Origin: Pristionchus mayeri
Lineage: Eukaryota > Nematoda > Chromadorea > Rhabditida > Neodiplogasteridae
Direction of reading: 5' to 3'
Length of the DNA: 64,000 nucleotides
NCBI GenBank assembly: GCA_036245805.1
Contig: BTRK01000005.1
Coordinates: 25,089,474-25,153,473, forward strand
Below are positions 41,162 to 53,309 of the stretch, one piece after another. Below the pieces are notes generated by a model. The model saw only the letters and a list, made by a program, of their open reading frames with translations, was not told the origin of the DNA and made no database searches. Position numbers and translations under genes: made by a program. The first letter of the stretch is position 1. Every line of letters begins with the position of its first letter.

Positions 41162-41280
41162 GGGACAATAATCTGCAAATTAAAAAGCTTAAAACCGGGA
41201 AAAGGTTGCGCAGGGAGCGCTGTTTCCCAAGCACCGCGAATTTAAATCTGTGAATCTTTTTTTAAAAAACAGTTACCGAA
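41162..41280. repeat. GGGACAA-type fragment, inverted match to 4345-4461
   Basis: Begins GGGACAATAATC after TA and ends CAGTTACCGAA at the next element. Matches 4345-4461 in reverse complement, including AAAACCGGGAAAAGGTTG and TTTCCCAAGCACCGCGAAT. Confidence 0.6.
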
Positions 41281-42198
41281 TAGGGACTGCAACGCTGTTA
41301 ACGAACGAGCAAAACAATTCACAAAATTGTACACAACTGAAAGCTATGCCTGCCCCATTCCGACTTTTCACTTTAGTTTTGTAAAAAATATTTTAATTAA
41401 TTAGAAAAACATAAATGAATGATAAGCAAAAGGCCGACGCTTTCAGTCCAAGTGGAGCGCATCGCAAGTCACGTTTTTTTTAATAAAATTATCGCAAACT
41501 GAAATTCGGTTGCGTTGTAAAACTTCATGATTGAGGTTCAATAATTTTTTTTCTTATGTTAACGGTACTCCGACAGCAATGAAACATCGTATAATAATAG
41601 AAAGAATAGTTTAATATTGATAGAACTTCAGAATCAGGAAGATTACGATACCGAGAACTTTAAAAATCATTTAAAAAGAGGACGACTTCCGTATATTTCT
41701 GGTTTTTTACCATAAATTGGGAAATGCTGCTCTAAAACAAATATCAAAAAATCTCAAATATACGGAAGTCGTCCTCTTTGCAAACACCGAAAATGTATTT
41801 TCACAACGGTAAAACGCTCAATTTTGACAGCCTCATTCTCTTTTATTTGATATTTATATTTATTTTTATTGTGAAAACAATTTTTTGTGATTGATAATCT
41901 ACCAAAAACTGAGGAAATGAAGCTTCAACACATAATTCTGAAAACACGTATATTTTCGATCACATCGTGCTTCTCCGGTTCTGCAACATATCTCTTTTTG
42001 CTTTGCTTGTTGTTCTTTCAAGATGTGTTCATATTCATTCCAATCAATAAAATTGTCGAAAAATCGCATTAAATATTTTTAAAAAATGTTTAAAAATAAT
42101 GAAAGAATTTGGCTTGAAAAGTACGGTAGTTTGAAAGCAAAAGCGTCGGAAGTAGGCAACCAATATTCCGTACTCAAAAATTCGGGCTGCCGTCCCTA
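41281..42198 (-). mobile_element. hAT-like non-autonomous element, copy 3
   Basis: TAGGGACTGCA to GCCGTCCCTA, flanked by an exact 8-bp TTACCGAA at 41273-41280 and 42199-42206. An 8-bp duplication and TAGGG ends are typical of hAT elements. It is nearly identical to 7391-8309 in inverse orientation, including the central inverted repeat. No transposase. Confidence 0.8.
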
Positions 42199-42341
42199 TT
42201 ACCGAATTCTAGGGGATGCCGTTCTCCAATTTTTACAGTGAATAAAGAGTTATTCATGAGAAAAATATATTTAAAAAAAGGAAAAAAATATGTCAGCGAA
42301 AAAATTCTGTAGGCACTTGTATTTCGTCACATTCAGTTTAA

Positions 42342-42694
42342 AGAAGGTGTAACACGAAAAATAGATTGTACATGTGGAATAGTGGTTGTCGTAGAGGACA
42401 AAAATACGATGAGAAATCACTTTATCCGAAGTGACACAGATGAATCTATCACGAGATATGAGACTGAGAAGATCGGGCCTCAGCGCAGGCGAAGCGCGCG
42501 TATTTGAAATGAATGAGAAAAACAGCAACAAGGAATCGCACCCAGCTGGATTCGAACCAACGAAGATTGCGCAAGGCGCGCAGGGGTTACCCACTAAGCT
42601 ATGATCACCGTTGGTTCCGGCTGAGGTGAAACATTACCTAACACGCTCATCAGAATGCATTACCTTCTCATCTTTTATTCGTGTTACACCTTCT
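42342..42694. mobile_element. TTAA-flanked MITE with tRNA-like core
   Basis: AGAAGGTGTAACACGAA is mirrored by TTCGTGTTACACCTTCT, with TTAA on both sides (42338-42341 and 42695-42698). Only the short ends are inverted. The interior carries a tRNA-like module. Confidence 0.75.
42534..42608 (-). other. tRNA-like module with consensus A and B boxes
   Basis: Read on the minus strand, TAGCTTAGTGGG fits the A-box consensus and GGTTCGAATCC is an exact B box. The acceptor strands do not pair, and the anticodon region is a GC-rich TGCGC/GCGCA hairpin, so it is not a normal tRNA. Confidence 0.6.
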
Positions 42695-42889
42695 TTAAAT
42701 TAGCTAGAAATCGTTTCAGGGGGTGCCGCCCTCCAAATCTGAGTTGGAATTCTCTACGTACCCGATTAGTTTATTCAACGAAAAATTAGCAAAATTTATG
42801 TCAGCGAAACATTGCAATACAAGCTTGAAGTTTTTGAAGATGAAGGGCGCAGCAGCTAATATTTAAGCGATATTTATGTTTTCTTTCAT

Positions 42890-43640
42890 TTTATACGATT
42901 GAATATCACCCGATTGAACATACTATGTATTCAAAAGGTTTATTAATAATTTACTTAAATTTAGCACACAGAGATGCACGAAGCTACAGTATACCATTAT
43001 CAATCGAGGTCAATGATTGGGAGCACATACGTCCCAGAATTTAAAACATGATCAATTATTTACCAAATTTAACAGTTCTATGCAATGCAATAAAAGAAAA
43101 CATGATATATTCAATGTGAAATTTCGAAATATTGTCCCGCTGAACTGACATGACCCAGCAAACCTCTGGAGAGCTTGCACTACACCACGATGGGCGGAGC
43201 TTAGAGAAATAGGCTCATACTCATTGAAAATGAAATATATTATAATTCTAGTGACGCTATTCTCTTTCCGCACCATCGATAACCCCGTCCCACATAATAA
43301 AAGTTTTGAAATTTTGAAAATTTTGAAATATTGAGTGGATGACTCTACAAGCGATCCCGCGGTTCGCTGGGTCAAATCAGTTTAACGGGTCACTTCAAGA
43401 AAATTTCGAAAAACTTTATTTGCAATTTCTTTTGTTGCATTCTATAGAGCGCACGTGCATGATCAATAATCGATCCACTTATGAAAAAAAATTAAAGCAA
43501 GTGGTACTATGTACTCTCGACAAATGACAACGGTATACTGTAGCTTCACGACAAGCGTTTGATATATTTAAATTTATAATCATTCTACCTTTTGAATACA
43601 TAGTAGATTCAATCTGTGCTCATTGTAGTGCGCAGAATGA
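42890..43640. repeat. imperfect fold-back repeat
   Basis: Left (42890-43330) and right (43340-43640) parts share, in opposite orientation, ACATACTATGTATTCAAAAGG-like and GAAGCTACAGTATACC segments. A related single arm lies at 4470-4950. No gene. Confidence 0.5.
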
Positions 43641-44374
43641 ATAAAAAATATTGCAATCACAGAAATATTAGCTACAGCGCACTACGTAGCTCTCCAAATG
43701 ATCATCTTATCGTTAACAACAAATTGACTCTGCGAAAGAAGATCTGATAAAATCCAGGAAAAAGTTCCGAGATGAACGTTTCTGAAAAATAAATTCCCAC
43801 TTGTCGAGTTCCCACCCTCTGATTCCGAGTTGCGAGTAGAGTTCCCTTGATGGAATTGATTCCGGATTTCCAATAGTGAGGACAAAGGAGTAACGCAATT
43901 CCATTCCTTCCATTCCCCCGCGCGGAGCGGTGGAATGGAATTCCAATAGTTTTGGAATTCCGTTTGAATAAATTAATTACTAAATTTGGCAAAAGACGCA
44001 GAGGAGAGGTATAAATACTGTAAAATTTGAAGCTTAAATGACCCGCAATTTCCTGATTTCCTGAGGCAGGGTCAATTTAGGCACGTTTGAACGATTTCCG
44101 TTCGAGAGAAATTAGGCGGATTAGGTTTTCTAATGTCGACGAATAAGGGGCCGTGCCACTGTCACTTCAGATGAGTTGAAATCGTATAATCGGATCAGGA
44201 TATAAGGCGTGCTTGTAACTCATTTCCATTTTTCGTATCTAGTTTTACGAATTTGTAACGACTGGACAAATGCAGGATTTGGCAATGAATTTTTGATAGT
44301 TCTGCTCTTACAGTGTAACGATCGTACGAACCGCCGATTTTTTCAATTTTTGTAACGATTTTACTCGGGAAGAA
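43641..44374. other. gene-free stretch with short palindromes
   Basis: GGAATTCCATTCC-type words form a palindrome at about 43890-43955. From 44240 a 35-nt unit built on TTTTTACAATTCTGCAACGA is repeated about three times, leading into the next palindrome. No exon recognised. Confidence 0.4.
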
Positions 44375-45267
44375 TTTTTACAATTCTGCAACGATCGAAC
44401 TTGATGAACATTTTTACAATTCTGCAACGATTAAACTTTATGAAAATTTTTACAATTATTGATTTTTTGAAAATGTTATAAATCATTTTTTAAATACTTT
44501 TCAGTGCGTACAACACTGATGATAGAGTCGAGTGCACTTTTATCTCAAAATCAAGAACACAATTCAAAGACCTAGACTGTAACTCAAATGCGATAAAAAC
44601 TTTGTTTCAATAACACTTCGAATTAAAAAGGAGAAACACTAAACACAATACAAGGGATATATTATTAGGTATTTTAGAGATAATAAATACCATTTGAAGC
44701 TGATATGTGAAACATTACGAAACTTTATACAGTAATGATAAGTCAATCTAAGATGCATTTATAAGAAGAAGAACGTACATTATAAAGATGATCATCACTA
44801 TGATATTATTTGTGTGAGGCGTTCACTTTTTTCGATCACTTCACTGCATAGCGCGCATCGTTCCACGGTCAAAGTGAGAACCCTGCAAATGTTTCATTTA
44901 TAACTGATCTATCATCGGAAGTTTCGTAGGGTTATGCATGTGTTCAACACCTACTACCGACCTGGAGAAGTTCTGACTACTTCGAACATCTAATTAGTTA
45001 GCGGCAATACCTCGGCAGAAACATGCGATTTTTGCAATAATCCCCAATTTCACCACGAAAAAATGCGATAGAATGGCTTCTGAATACGGCCAAAACTACA
45101 TGGGCATTAAGCGGGCAACCTGTACTAAGCATTCAAGGCACTAAACCCCCAAGTGTCATCCCCTTTGGCCCATAGGATCCCCTCAAAATCGTCTCGAAGT
45201 CACGCAGGTGCAACACTGCAGCCTCAAAATTAGCAAGTTTCGAGTAAATAGGTAGGGTTAAAATCAC

Positions 45268-45549
45268 TTGCAGCAATTACATACACCTAATAGTTGCTTT
45301 TAGGCTAGGGTAGGCCCTGGTGTTCGGTCATGTGCGTATTGCCAACAGGCGTCACCGGTCAGGTCACTCTAAGCAGCGCTGTTTGCACTCATTTTTCAGA
45401 AAGATTAGGAGGGGCCTTACAACCCAATAAGCGTTTCCACAAAGCTACCATCCCATATTATCCCTATAGAAAGCTTAGGATCGGTACTACTTCTCTCCGC
45501 CCACCTGACGCACGACAAAGTTCCCTAAAATCGGCCAAGGAAAAGTAGA
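45268..45549. repeat. 282-bp insertion in left arm of palindrome
   Basis: The right arm reads AAAATCACTTTTTTCCC without a gap, whereas the left arm has 282 extra bp between CAC and TTTTTT. No terminal inverted repeat or clear duplication. Type unknown. Confidence 0.7.
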
Positions 45550-46578
45550 TTTTTTCCCATCAGAACTACACCATGCTCCGGATAGAAAGTCGCGATGAAA
45601 AGTACACCGGGTGCTCGTGTCATCCTAGAGATAGTATGGAACAAGTTTAGAGTTGATCGACGACCATGTTTTCGACACCTCCCTCTAGCCTAGATCGGCT
45701 CTGAGCACTTCGAGCATCTGGGGGGATGGGGACAACATTGAGTTATTGCTTCCGTTCGTTCGCTGCTGCGTCCTGGGCGCGTTGGGGAATTCAAAACAGA
45801 TGTGCGATGCATTGTAGCTCAAATACACGGCGTGTGCGACCCCAGTGGACATTTGAAATTTTTGCGAACTTCCCCACTTTGGCCACCAAAAAAAGCTGGA
45901 TGCAGGTTTCTAAATACGGCCGAAACAGCGTGAACAGTAAGCAGGCACCCCGTAGTAAGCATTCGAGGCAAAATACATTCCAGGAAGGGGCTCAACGAGT
46001 CACGGCGCGCGCGTAAAATCAACAGAAATGGCATGTCATAACTTTGGCTCTAAGCAAATAATACTAGACGGAACTCCCCTTGGACTATGCATTTTGATAT
46101 AACACGTTTTTATAGTTTATTGGCAGGGAATAAATAAAGGCAAATCGCTCACCGATCGGAAAAACACGCAGCTTCTATGGTGGCCGAGTTTGTGCATCTT
46201 CCTCGATCGGCGCGTGCCTAACGCGCAGCCTTGAAGCTTCCTAAAATTTAAAAGTTATTAAACACGAATAGTTCGAGACAGCGCGGAGGCAATACGTGGA
46301 GGAAAACAAAAGAGGGCGAGAATTCACGCACGACACCTGAGGCGGGACGTGGCGTTGCAAAAAACGAGCGCCCCAACTGCACAAGGCGTGATACTTTGTC
46401 GAATATGGCGTAAGAATAGGGTGGGAACGCTTGGGAACACAGATTATATAAATTATAACGATTTAAACCAAGCAAGATTGGGGAAAACGGGAGAGAGCGA
46501 GTTGTTTACGGGGGAGGAAAAGCACGTGATCTTTTGGCGCGCGAACGTCCAGAGTGCGCGAGAGAGTGCGCGGATTGA

Positions 46579-47018
46579 CACAGTGAAACTCCCCAACACA
46601 AATCTGCCGGCGTAGTCTGCCTCTCTGCGCTCTCGCCATTGCCACTTCCGATCACTAACTGCCTTTTACTAAAACACGGACATGGCCCTGGACTGATATG
46701 GTCCTGGTTCTGGACACAGCGACAAAAGACGGCTTTCGTTATTTTATTTAGTAAAATTTTAATAGTTAGCTGATAACTTAAGTATCACCTATATATCAAC
46801 TTTGCACATACAGCTGATTTTCAAAACAATTAGAATTGGCCATGGAAAATTTCCAAAAATTCAAAATCGGGGTCGGGTCTCAACACGACATGCCCTAAGT
46901 TTATCGTTCGCTGTGCTATACGGTGGATTCGAACGGATATTTTCCCGCAATTTCTTGTGTCTCACTCTGCGTCTTGACGGCCGTCTTTTTTCCACACCGT
47001 CACTGAGGTTTCACTGTG
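46579..47018. mobile_element. 440-bp element with CACAGTG ends and 5-bp duplication
   Basis: It begins CACAGTGAAAC and ends GTTTCACTGTG, flanked by ATTGA at 46574-46578 and 47019-47023. The opposite palindrome arm (47216-47223) shows the unfilled site with a single ATTGA. CAC-type ends with 5-bp duplication fit Transib-type elements, the class related to RAG1. CACAGTG equals the V(D)J heptamer. No transposase is present. Confidence 0.65.
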
Positions 47019-47220
47019 ATTGAGGAGGTACGAGAGAGCGAGAGGGAAACCCTCTAACCAATGGGCGTCGGTGGGCGGAGCCGGACTGAACCTTCCGGTT
47101 TGGGAAGAACGATTTTGTCGCATCCTCAACTCCCCATTTTTCTGATCGTCCATCCTGACTCCGCCCACCGACGCCCATTGGTTAGAGGGTTTCCCTCTCG
47201 CTCTCTCGTACCTCCTCAAT
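47019..47220. repeat. innermost inverted repeat of the palindrome
   Basis: ATTGAGGAGGTACGAG through GGTGGGCGGAG is mirrored at 47160-47220 across an 80-bp spacer, forming the centre of the 5 kb palindrome. Confidence 0.8.
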
Positions 47221-47521
47221 CCGCGCACTCTCTCGCGCACTCTCGTCGTTCGCGCGCCAAAAGATCACGTGCTTTTCCTCCCCTGTAAACAACTCGCTCT
47301 CTCCCGTTTTCCCCAATCTTGCTTGGCTTAAATCATTATAATTTATATAATCTGTGTTCCCAAGCGTTCCCACCCTATTCTTACGCCATATTCGACAAAG
47401 TATCACGCCTTGTGCAGTTGGGGCGCTCGTTTTTTGCAACGCCACGTCCCGCCTCAGGTGTCGTGCGTGAATTCTCGCCCTCTTTTGTTTTCCTCCACGT
47501 ATTGCCTCCGCGCTGTCTCGA

Positions 47522-47822
47522 CACGTGGGTTTACACATGTATAAAAACGTGGGACACAGAAATAAATTTGAATGGTTTTGCCACCCTTACCGTAAAGAGG
47601 CAAAATGGCGACGCACTACACTAAATGCCGGCTAAATTTTCCGGTCCCCCCCACACTTGAAAGCCAGATCCGGATTTAAATACACTGAACGCCGGTTTTG
47701 GTGTACGGATGTCCGGTAGTGTAAGGTTAACTATTACACTTAATTTGTAATTTGCACAGCTGGCACCTGTCCCACGCCTGAAGAATTTATTTGTCTTGCG
47801 GAAAATATTTTGAGCCCACGTG
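47522..47822. mobile_element. 301-bp element with CACGTGGG ends and CTCGA duplication
   Basis: Starts CACGTGGGTTTACAC and ends GAGCCCACGTG, with CTCGA immediately on both sides. The opposite arm near 46270 has the empty site with one CTCGA. 301 + 5 equals the 306-bp offset between arms. A diverged relative lies at 7090-7346. Confidence 0.75.
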
Positions 47823-49445
47823 CTCGAACTATTCGTGTATAATAACTTTTAAATTTTAGGAAGCTTCAAGGCTGCGCGTTAGGCACGCGCCGATCGAGGA
47901 AGATGCACAAACTCGGCCACCATAGCAGCTGCGTGTTTTTCCGATCGGTGAGCGATTTGCCTTTATTTATTCCCTGCCAATAAACTATAAAAACGTGTTA
48001 TATCAAAATGCATAGTCCAAGGGGAGTTCCGTCTAGTATTATTTGCTTAGAGCCAAAGTTATGACATGCCATTTCTGTTGATTTTACGCGCGCGCCGTGA
48101 CTCGTTGAGCCCCTTCCTGGAATGTATTTTGCCTCGAATGCTTACTACGGGGTGCCTGCTTACTGTTCACGCTGTTTCGGCCGTATTTAGAAACCTGCAT
48201 CCAGCTTTTTTTGGTGGCCAAAGTGGGGAAGTTCGCAAAAATTTCAAATGTCCACTGGGGTCGCACACGCCGTGTATTTGAGCTACAATGCATCGCACAT
48301 CTGTTTTGAATTCCCCAACGCGCCCAGGACGCAGCAGCGAACGAACGGAAGCAATAACTCAATGTTGTCCCCATCCCCCCAGATGCTCGAAGTGCTCAGA
48401 GCCGATCTAGGCTAGAGGGAGGTGTCGAAAACATGGTCGTCGATCAACTCTAAACTTGTTCCATACTATCTCTAGGATGACACGAGCACCCGGTGTACTT
48501 TTCATCGCGACTTTCTATCCGGAGCATGGTGTAGTTCTGATGGGAAAAAAGTGATTTTAACTCTACCTATTTACTCGAAACTTGCTAATTTTGAGGCTGC
48601 AGTGTTGCACCTGCGTGACTTCGAGGCGATTTTGAGGGGATCCTATGGGCCAAAGGGGATGACACTTGGGGGTTTAGTGCCTTGAATGCTTAGTACAGGT
48701 TGCCCGCTTAATGCCCATGTAGTTTTGGCCGTATTCAGAAGCCATTCCATCGCATTTTTTCGTGGTGAAATTGGGGATTATTGCAAAAATCGCATGTTTC
48801 TGCCGAGGTATTGCCGCTAACTAATTCGATGTTCGAAGTAGTCAGAACTTCTCCAGGTCGGTAGTAGGTGTTGAACACATGCATAACCCTACGAAACTTC
48901 CGATGATAGATCAGTTATAAATGAAACATTTGCAGGGTTCTCACTTTGACCGTGGAACGATGCGCGCTATGCAGTGAAGTGATCGAAAAAAGTGAACGCC
49001 TCACACAAATAATATCATAGTGATGATCATCTTTATAATGTACGTTCTTCTTCTTATAAATGCATCTTAGATTGACTTATCATTACTGTATAAAGTTTCG
49101 TAATGTTTCACATATCAGCTTCAAATGGTATTTATTATCTCTAAAATACCTAATAATATATCCCTTGTATTGTGTTTAGTGTTTCTCCTTTTTAATTCGA
49201 AGTATTATTGAAACAAAGTTTTTATCGCATTTGAGTTACAGTCTAGGTCTTTGAATCGTGTTCTTGATTTTGGGATAAAAGTGCATGTAGGTTGACTCGA
49301 CTCTATCATCAGTGTTGTACGCACTGAAAAGTATTTAAAAAATGATTTATAACATTTTTAAAAAATCAATAATTGTAAAAATTTTCATAGTTTAATCGTT
49401 GCAGAATTGTAAAAATGGTCATCAAGTTCGATCGTTGTAGAATTG

Positions 49446-50052
49446 TAAAAATATAAATAAAAATTCATGGAAAAATATTTCATGCAATTTAGAAAATACA
49501 CCATTGCACAAGTTTCACACCTCTCGTCGATTTCAGCACTTTAGCGAATGATTTCAATTAGTTCTCTGATACGTGCTAGATACTACCCGAAAGTAATCAA
49601 ATCCCAAACTATTCAAAAATTCACTGACGTTCACGGATTTTCGAGATTCTTTCATGGCAGGATACGGTAGCCTGAAACTTTATTACGAACTGACTTTTTT
49701 CGAATTTTCGAAAATTTCACAAAACATGTCCCAATTTTTTTCGCTCATCATTTTTATATAAATAGTAATCAATGAGCGCTACAAACTGAGCAAATGAAAA
49801 CTAATCATTTCTATATAAATGAAAATGCTAAAAAATAAATAAATTGAAATTTTAATTTTTCACGAAGAATTTTGTCTCAACTATTGCAATTCTAAGTAGG
49901 CACAATCACATGAATATTATATATTTTTTGAGTTATCACTCATTCGGATCGGTTGCGAAATGGCAAAATTCGAAAATTGAAATTTTTCGTCTAAAGTACT
50001 TCTCATTTCCTTACGGTTGAGCTAGAACACTAAATATGCCACACCTGAGCAA
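49446..50052. other. gene-free AT-rich stretch
   Basis: No exon, repeat pair or motif that I can support. Confidence 0.4.
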
Positions 50053-50247
50053 TACTCACTGACAAGGGAGATGCTCGGACTGTCGCCGAGCTTTTCAAAT
50101 TTGCTCGATACGCCAAACTTGGTCTTGCGATGGAACTCCGAAAAGTACTTTCAAAAGTTCCTAAATGTTAATGAGCTACTAATTAAAGCCCGAAAACGGA
50201 AATGCAGAGGTGAGCTATCCTCCTCAACTCTGCATTACCCCCATGTT

Positions 50248-50309
50248 CGGTTGTCCGTGCGGTTAGATGTTTGGCTAGCAAACAAGTGTCATGGGTTCGC
50301 TGCCTCTCC
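50248..50309 (+). other. tRNA-like module, outer left arm
   Basis: GGTTGTCCGTGCGG, then a TGTTT/AAACA stem with a 7-nt loop, then GGTTCGCTGCC. Partner at 53249-53309. Confidence 0.45.
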
Positions 50310-51437
50310 ATGGAAAACGCTTTTTGCCTTATTTTTGGGTATGCAAATAATAGAAGACTAATGATAGATGACCCCTGACGAGATTACGAATTGCGATCAT
50401 CTTATTTCTGGGAGGCACTGTAGAATAAATATTGCGATCAATCAAATTTGTATGTGAATCTATTAGAATCAGTTGATCGCAAGGAGAATGGGGACGGAAT
50501 GCGTTTTTTTAAAAATGAAGCTTTCAAACGGAGGCATCACTCTTGACCAAACAGCTTTTAAGTTGCAAAATGTTGGTCGCTACAAGAGGAAATTGTATGT
50601 TCAAACAGAACGATGCAGGTGCTGCTGTAAGCATTAATCATAGGTAAATTATGATTTTTCCAGGTTAAAACCTTTGCATTTCGTCCATATCACGCCTCTC
50701 ATGAGAGAATCGAGCTGGGCGTGGGAATGGTGAAATTGGTTTTAACCGGTTTTCGCCATCCTAAGGCATGCCTGAGTGACCCTCGAAGTCTTATTGTTCA
50801 GACTTCATTTTGGAGCTTCCTAGACCGGGTCGCAATTCGGCATCACCTACTTCAAGGGCCCATTTCTCGAAAACGGTGATAGAGTGAGCAAAATTGACCT
50901 CTGAGTGACCCCGACTCATTTTTTGAGCTCTATCGATCTATCTAAACCATTTTCTCTGAATCCGATTTTGAACAGTGGTACACTTCAGGGCATTTTTCTC
51001 AAAAATGTAGGTGCACACGCAGCTCAAATTTTCTAAGTGAATGCAGCTCAGCGAGATCTATCAAATGAGTGGTTTGCTAACAAAATACGGACACGGTGGT
51101 GAGAGTTTCGCCCCTTTTACGTTTTTCGATAATTTGAAGGCACTAATTCCTCGCACACCGCGCGTATTTGAGAGTGCAAAGTGAAATTATCCCATTGTCC
51201 CTCACTCCCCCCATTGTTCTCACTCTTCCCTCACAAGGGAACCGCATATGTAGGGGAAAGTCAAACACAAATATGATATCACCACTGGATTCTGACCCCT
51301 GAGGGAAGTCCAACCACCTCTTGAACTCATCTGGAAACGACATTCTAAGAAACGAAATTTGAATTTGAAAATTGGGATGAAATTTCCTCTGTTCCCCCTC
51401 AGCCTAATGTACTCTTCGAACTGCCCATTCCACATCT

Positions 51438-51505
51438 CCCCCGGTAGCGCAGTGGTTGTGAGCTGCACCTATTTTGCAGAAGTCTGAAGTTCAAACCCCG
51501 ATACC
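51438..51505 (+). other. tRNA-like module, inner left arm
   Basis: A-box TAGCGCAGTGG, a 5-bp CTGCA/TGCAG stem closing a 7-nt loop (CCTATTT), then B-box-like AGTTCAAACCC. The T stem and acceptor stem are not conserved. Partner at 51876-51943. Confidence 0.55.
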
Positions 51506-51875
51506 AGAGGCATGTTTTGCTCTTTTTTCCCCATCTTTCACTCACTTTTCATGTGGATTTGCTCAATTACTGCCATGTTTCACTCGATTTTGACTTGTTC
51601 AAAACTTCATTTTTCTTTGTTTGTTTTTTCAGCAACACAGACAAATACCAGTGAAAAGTGAACAATAATATTCACAAAACAACGATGGAACAGTATGGAG
51701 CAGTAGTGATGGAGATGGAACGATGGACTTCACTGGTATTTGTATGTGTTGCTGAAAAACAACAAAGAAAAATGAAGTTTTGAACAAGTCAAAACCGAGT
51801 GAAACATGGCAGTAATTGAGCAAATGCACATGAAAAGTGAGTGAAAGATGGGAAAAAAGAGCAAAACATGCCTCT

Positions 51876-51943
51876 GGTATCGGGGTTTGAACTCCAGACT
51901 TCTGCAAAATAGATGCAGCTCACAACCACTGCGCTACCGGGGG
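51876..51943 (-). other. tRNA-like module, inner right arm
   Basis: Minus-strand partner of 51438-51505, with the same A box and anticodon-arm-like stem and GAGTTCAAACCC as B box. Two substitutions relative to the partner were seen. Confidence 0.55.
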
Positions 51944-52715
51944 AGATGTGGAATGGGCAGTTCGAAGAGTACACTAGGCTGAGGGGGAACAGAGGAAATT
52001 TCATCCCAATTTTCAAATTCAAATTTCGTTTCTTAGAATGTCGTTTCCAGATGAGTTCAAGAGGTGGTTGGACTTCCCTCAGGGGTCAGAATCCAGTGGT
52101 GATATCATATTTGTGTTTGACTTTCCCCTACATATGCGGTTCCCTTGTGAGGGAAGAGTGAGAACAATGGGGGGAGTGAGGGACAATGGGATAATTTCAC
52201 TTTGCACTCTCAAATACGCGCGGTGTGCGAGGAATTAGTGCCTTCAAATTATCGAAAAACGTAAAAGGGGCGAAACTCTCACCACCGTGTCCATATTTTG
52301 TTGGCAAACCACTCATTTGATAGATCTCGCTGAGCTGCATTCACTTAGAAAATTTGAGCTGCATGTGCACCTACATTTTTGAGAAAAATGCCCTGAAGTC
52401 TACCACTGTTCAAAATCGGATTCAAAGAAAATGGTTTAGATAGATCGATAGAGCTCAAAAAATGAGTCGGGGTCACTCAGAGGTCAATTTTGCTCACTCT
52501 ATCACCGTTTTCGAGAAATCGGCCCTTGAAGTACGTGATGCCGAATTGCGACCCGGTCTAGGAAGCTCCAAAATGAAGTCTGCACAATAAGACTTCGAGG
52601 GTCACTCAGGCATGCCTTAGGATGGCCAAAACCGGTTAGAACTCAATTCACGATTTTCCTCCATTCCCGTGAATTTCAAATCCAGCTCGATTCTCTCATG
52701 AGAGGCGTGATATCC

Positions 52716-53038
52716 CGATATAAGTTCATACATGCAGTATGGGGGTCACGTATTCTTTCAAACATTCCGAATATTCCAACAAATATGCATGCACGATATA
52801 TTCGACGAAATATTCTTATCCGCGGAATATGCGAAACTTCACAAAATCTTTACAAGTTGCAACGCCATTGAATTCTCTTAGTAAAATTACGTCATTATTT
52901 GTCGAAATAATGCAAATTTTCGCTAGATTTCGCAAAAATATATTATATAAAATATCACATGTATGCATATTCGATCGAATATTCAGAATGTTTGAAAGAA
53001 TATGTGACCCCCCCTACTGCATGTATGAACTTATATCG
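52716..53038. mobile_element. 323-bp MITE in right arm only
   Basis: CGATATAAGTTCATACATG at the left is mirrored at the right, and the pairing continues through GGGGGTCAC and TTCTTTCAAACATTC. The left palindrome arm lacks it. Duplication unclear (GATATC on both sides). Confidence 0.7.
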
Positions 53039-53248
53039 AGATATCATATAACAATAGCTTGAAAACTATGGGCGCTGATGAGTGTTCGTCGAGTTATAAG
53101 TACTAAAATATCGATGTCAATCCTACAGTACCTCCTAGAAATAAGTTGATCGCAATTCGTAATATCGTTAAAGGTACTGTACCATACTTCCAGCCGTTAG
53201 TCGTCTATTATTTTCATACCCAAAAATAAGGCAAAAAGCGTTTTCCAT

Positions 53249-53309
53249 GGAGAGGCAGCGAACCCATGACACTTGTTTAGTAGCCAAGCATCAAACCACT
53301 CGGACAACC
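53249..53309 (-). other. tRNA-like module, outer right arm
   Basis: Minus strand reads GGTTGTCCGAGTGG (class II-like A box) and GGTTCGCTGCC. Partner of 50248-50309. Confidence 0.5.

Larger units (their letters stand above)
44375..49445. mobile_element. 5 kb palindrome with nested insertions
   Basis: Arms about 44375-46578 and 47216-49445 are reverse complements. The pairing sum shifts from 93818 to 94100 to 93794 to 94239 because the arms carry separate insertions: 282 bp at 45268-45549, 301 bp at 47522-47822 and 440 bp at 46579-47018. The innermost arms meet around about 47120. Several open frames occur as mirror pairs and are probably not genes. Confidence 0.75.

Noticed and set aside
45726..46016. 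Mirror-image frames in the 5 kb palindrome
   Set aside because: Identical frames in both arms follow from the inverted repeat; no motif or codon evidence of a gene.
50248..50309. Amber suppressor-like tRNA (CTA in the loop)
   Set aside because: The loop lacks the invariant U33 and the acceptor and T stems are absent, so the CTA is not meaningful.
51913..52238. Mirror-image frames in the 3.4 kb palindrome
   Set aside because: Overlapping frames with no domain features, overlapping a tRNA-like module; explained by the palindrome.
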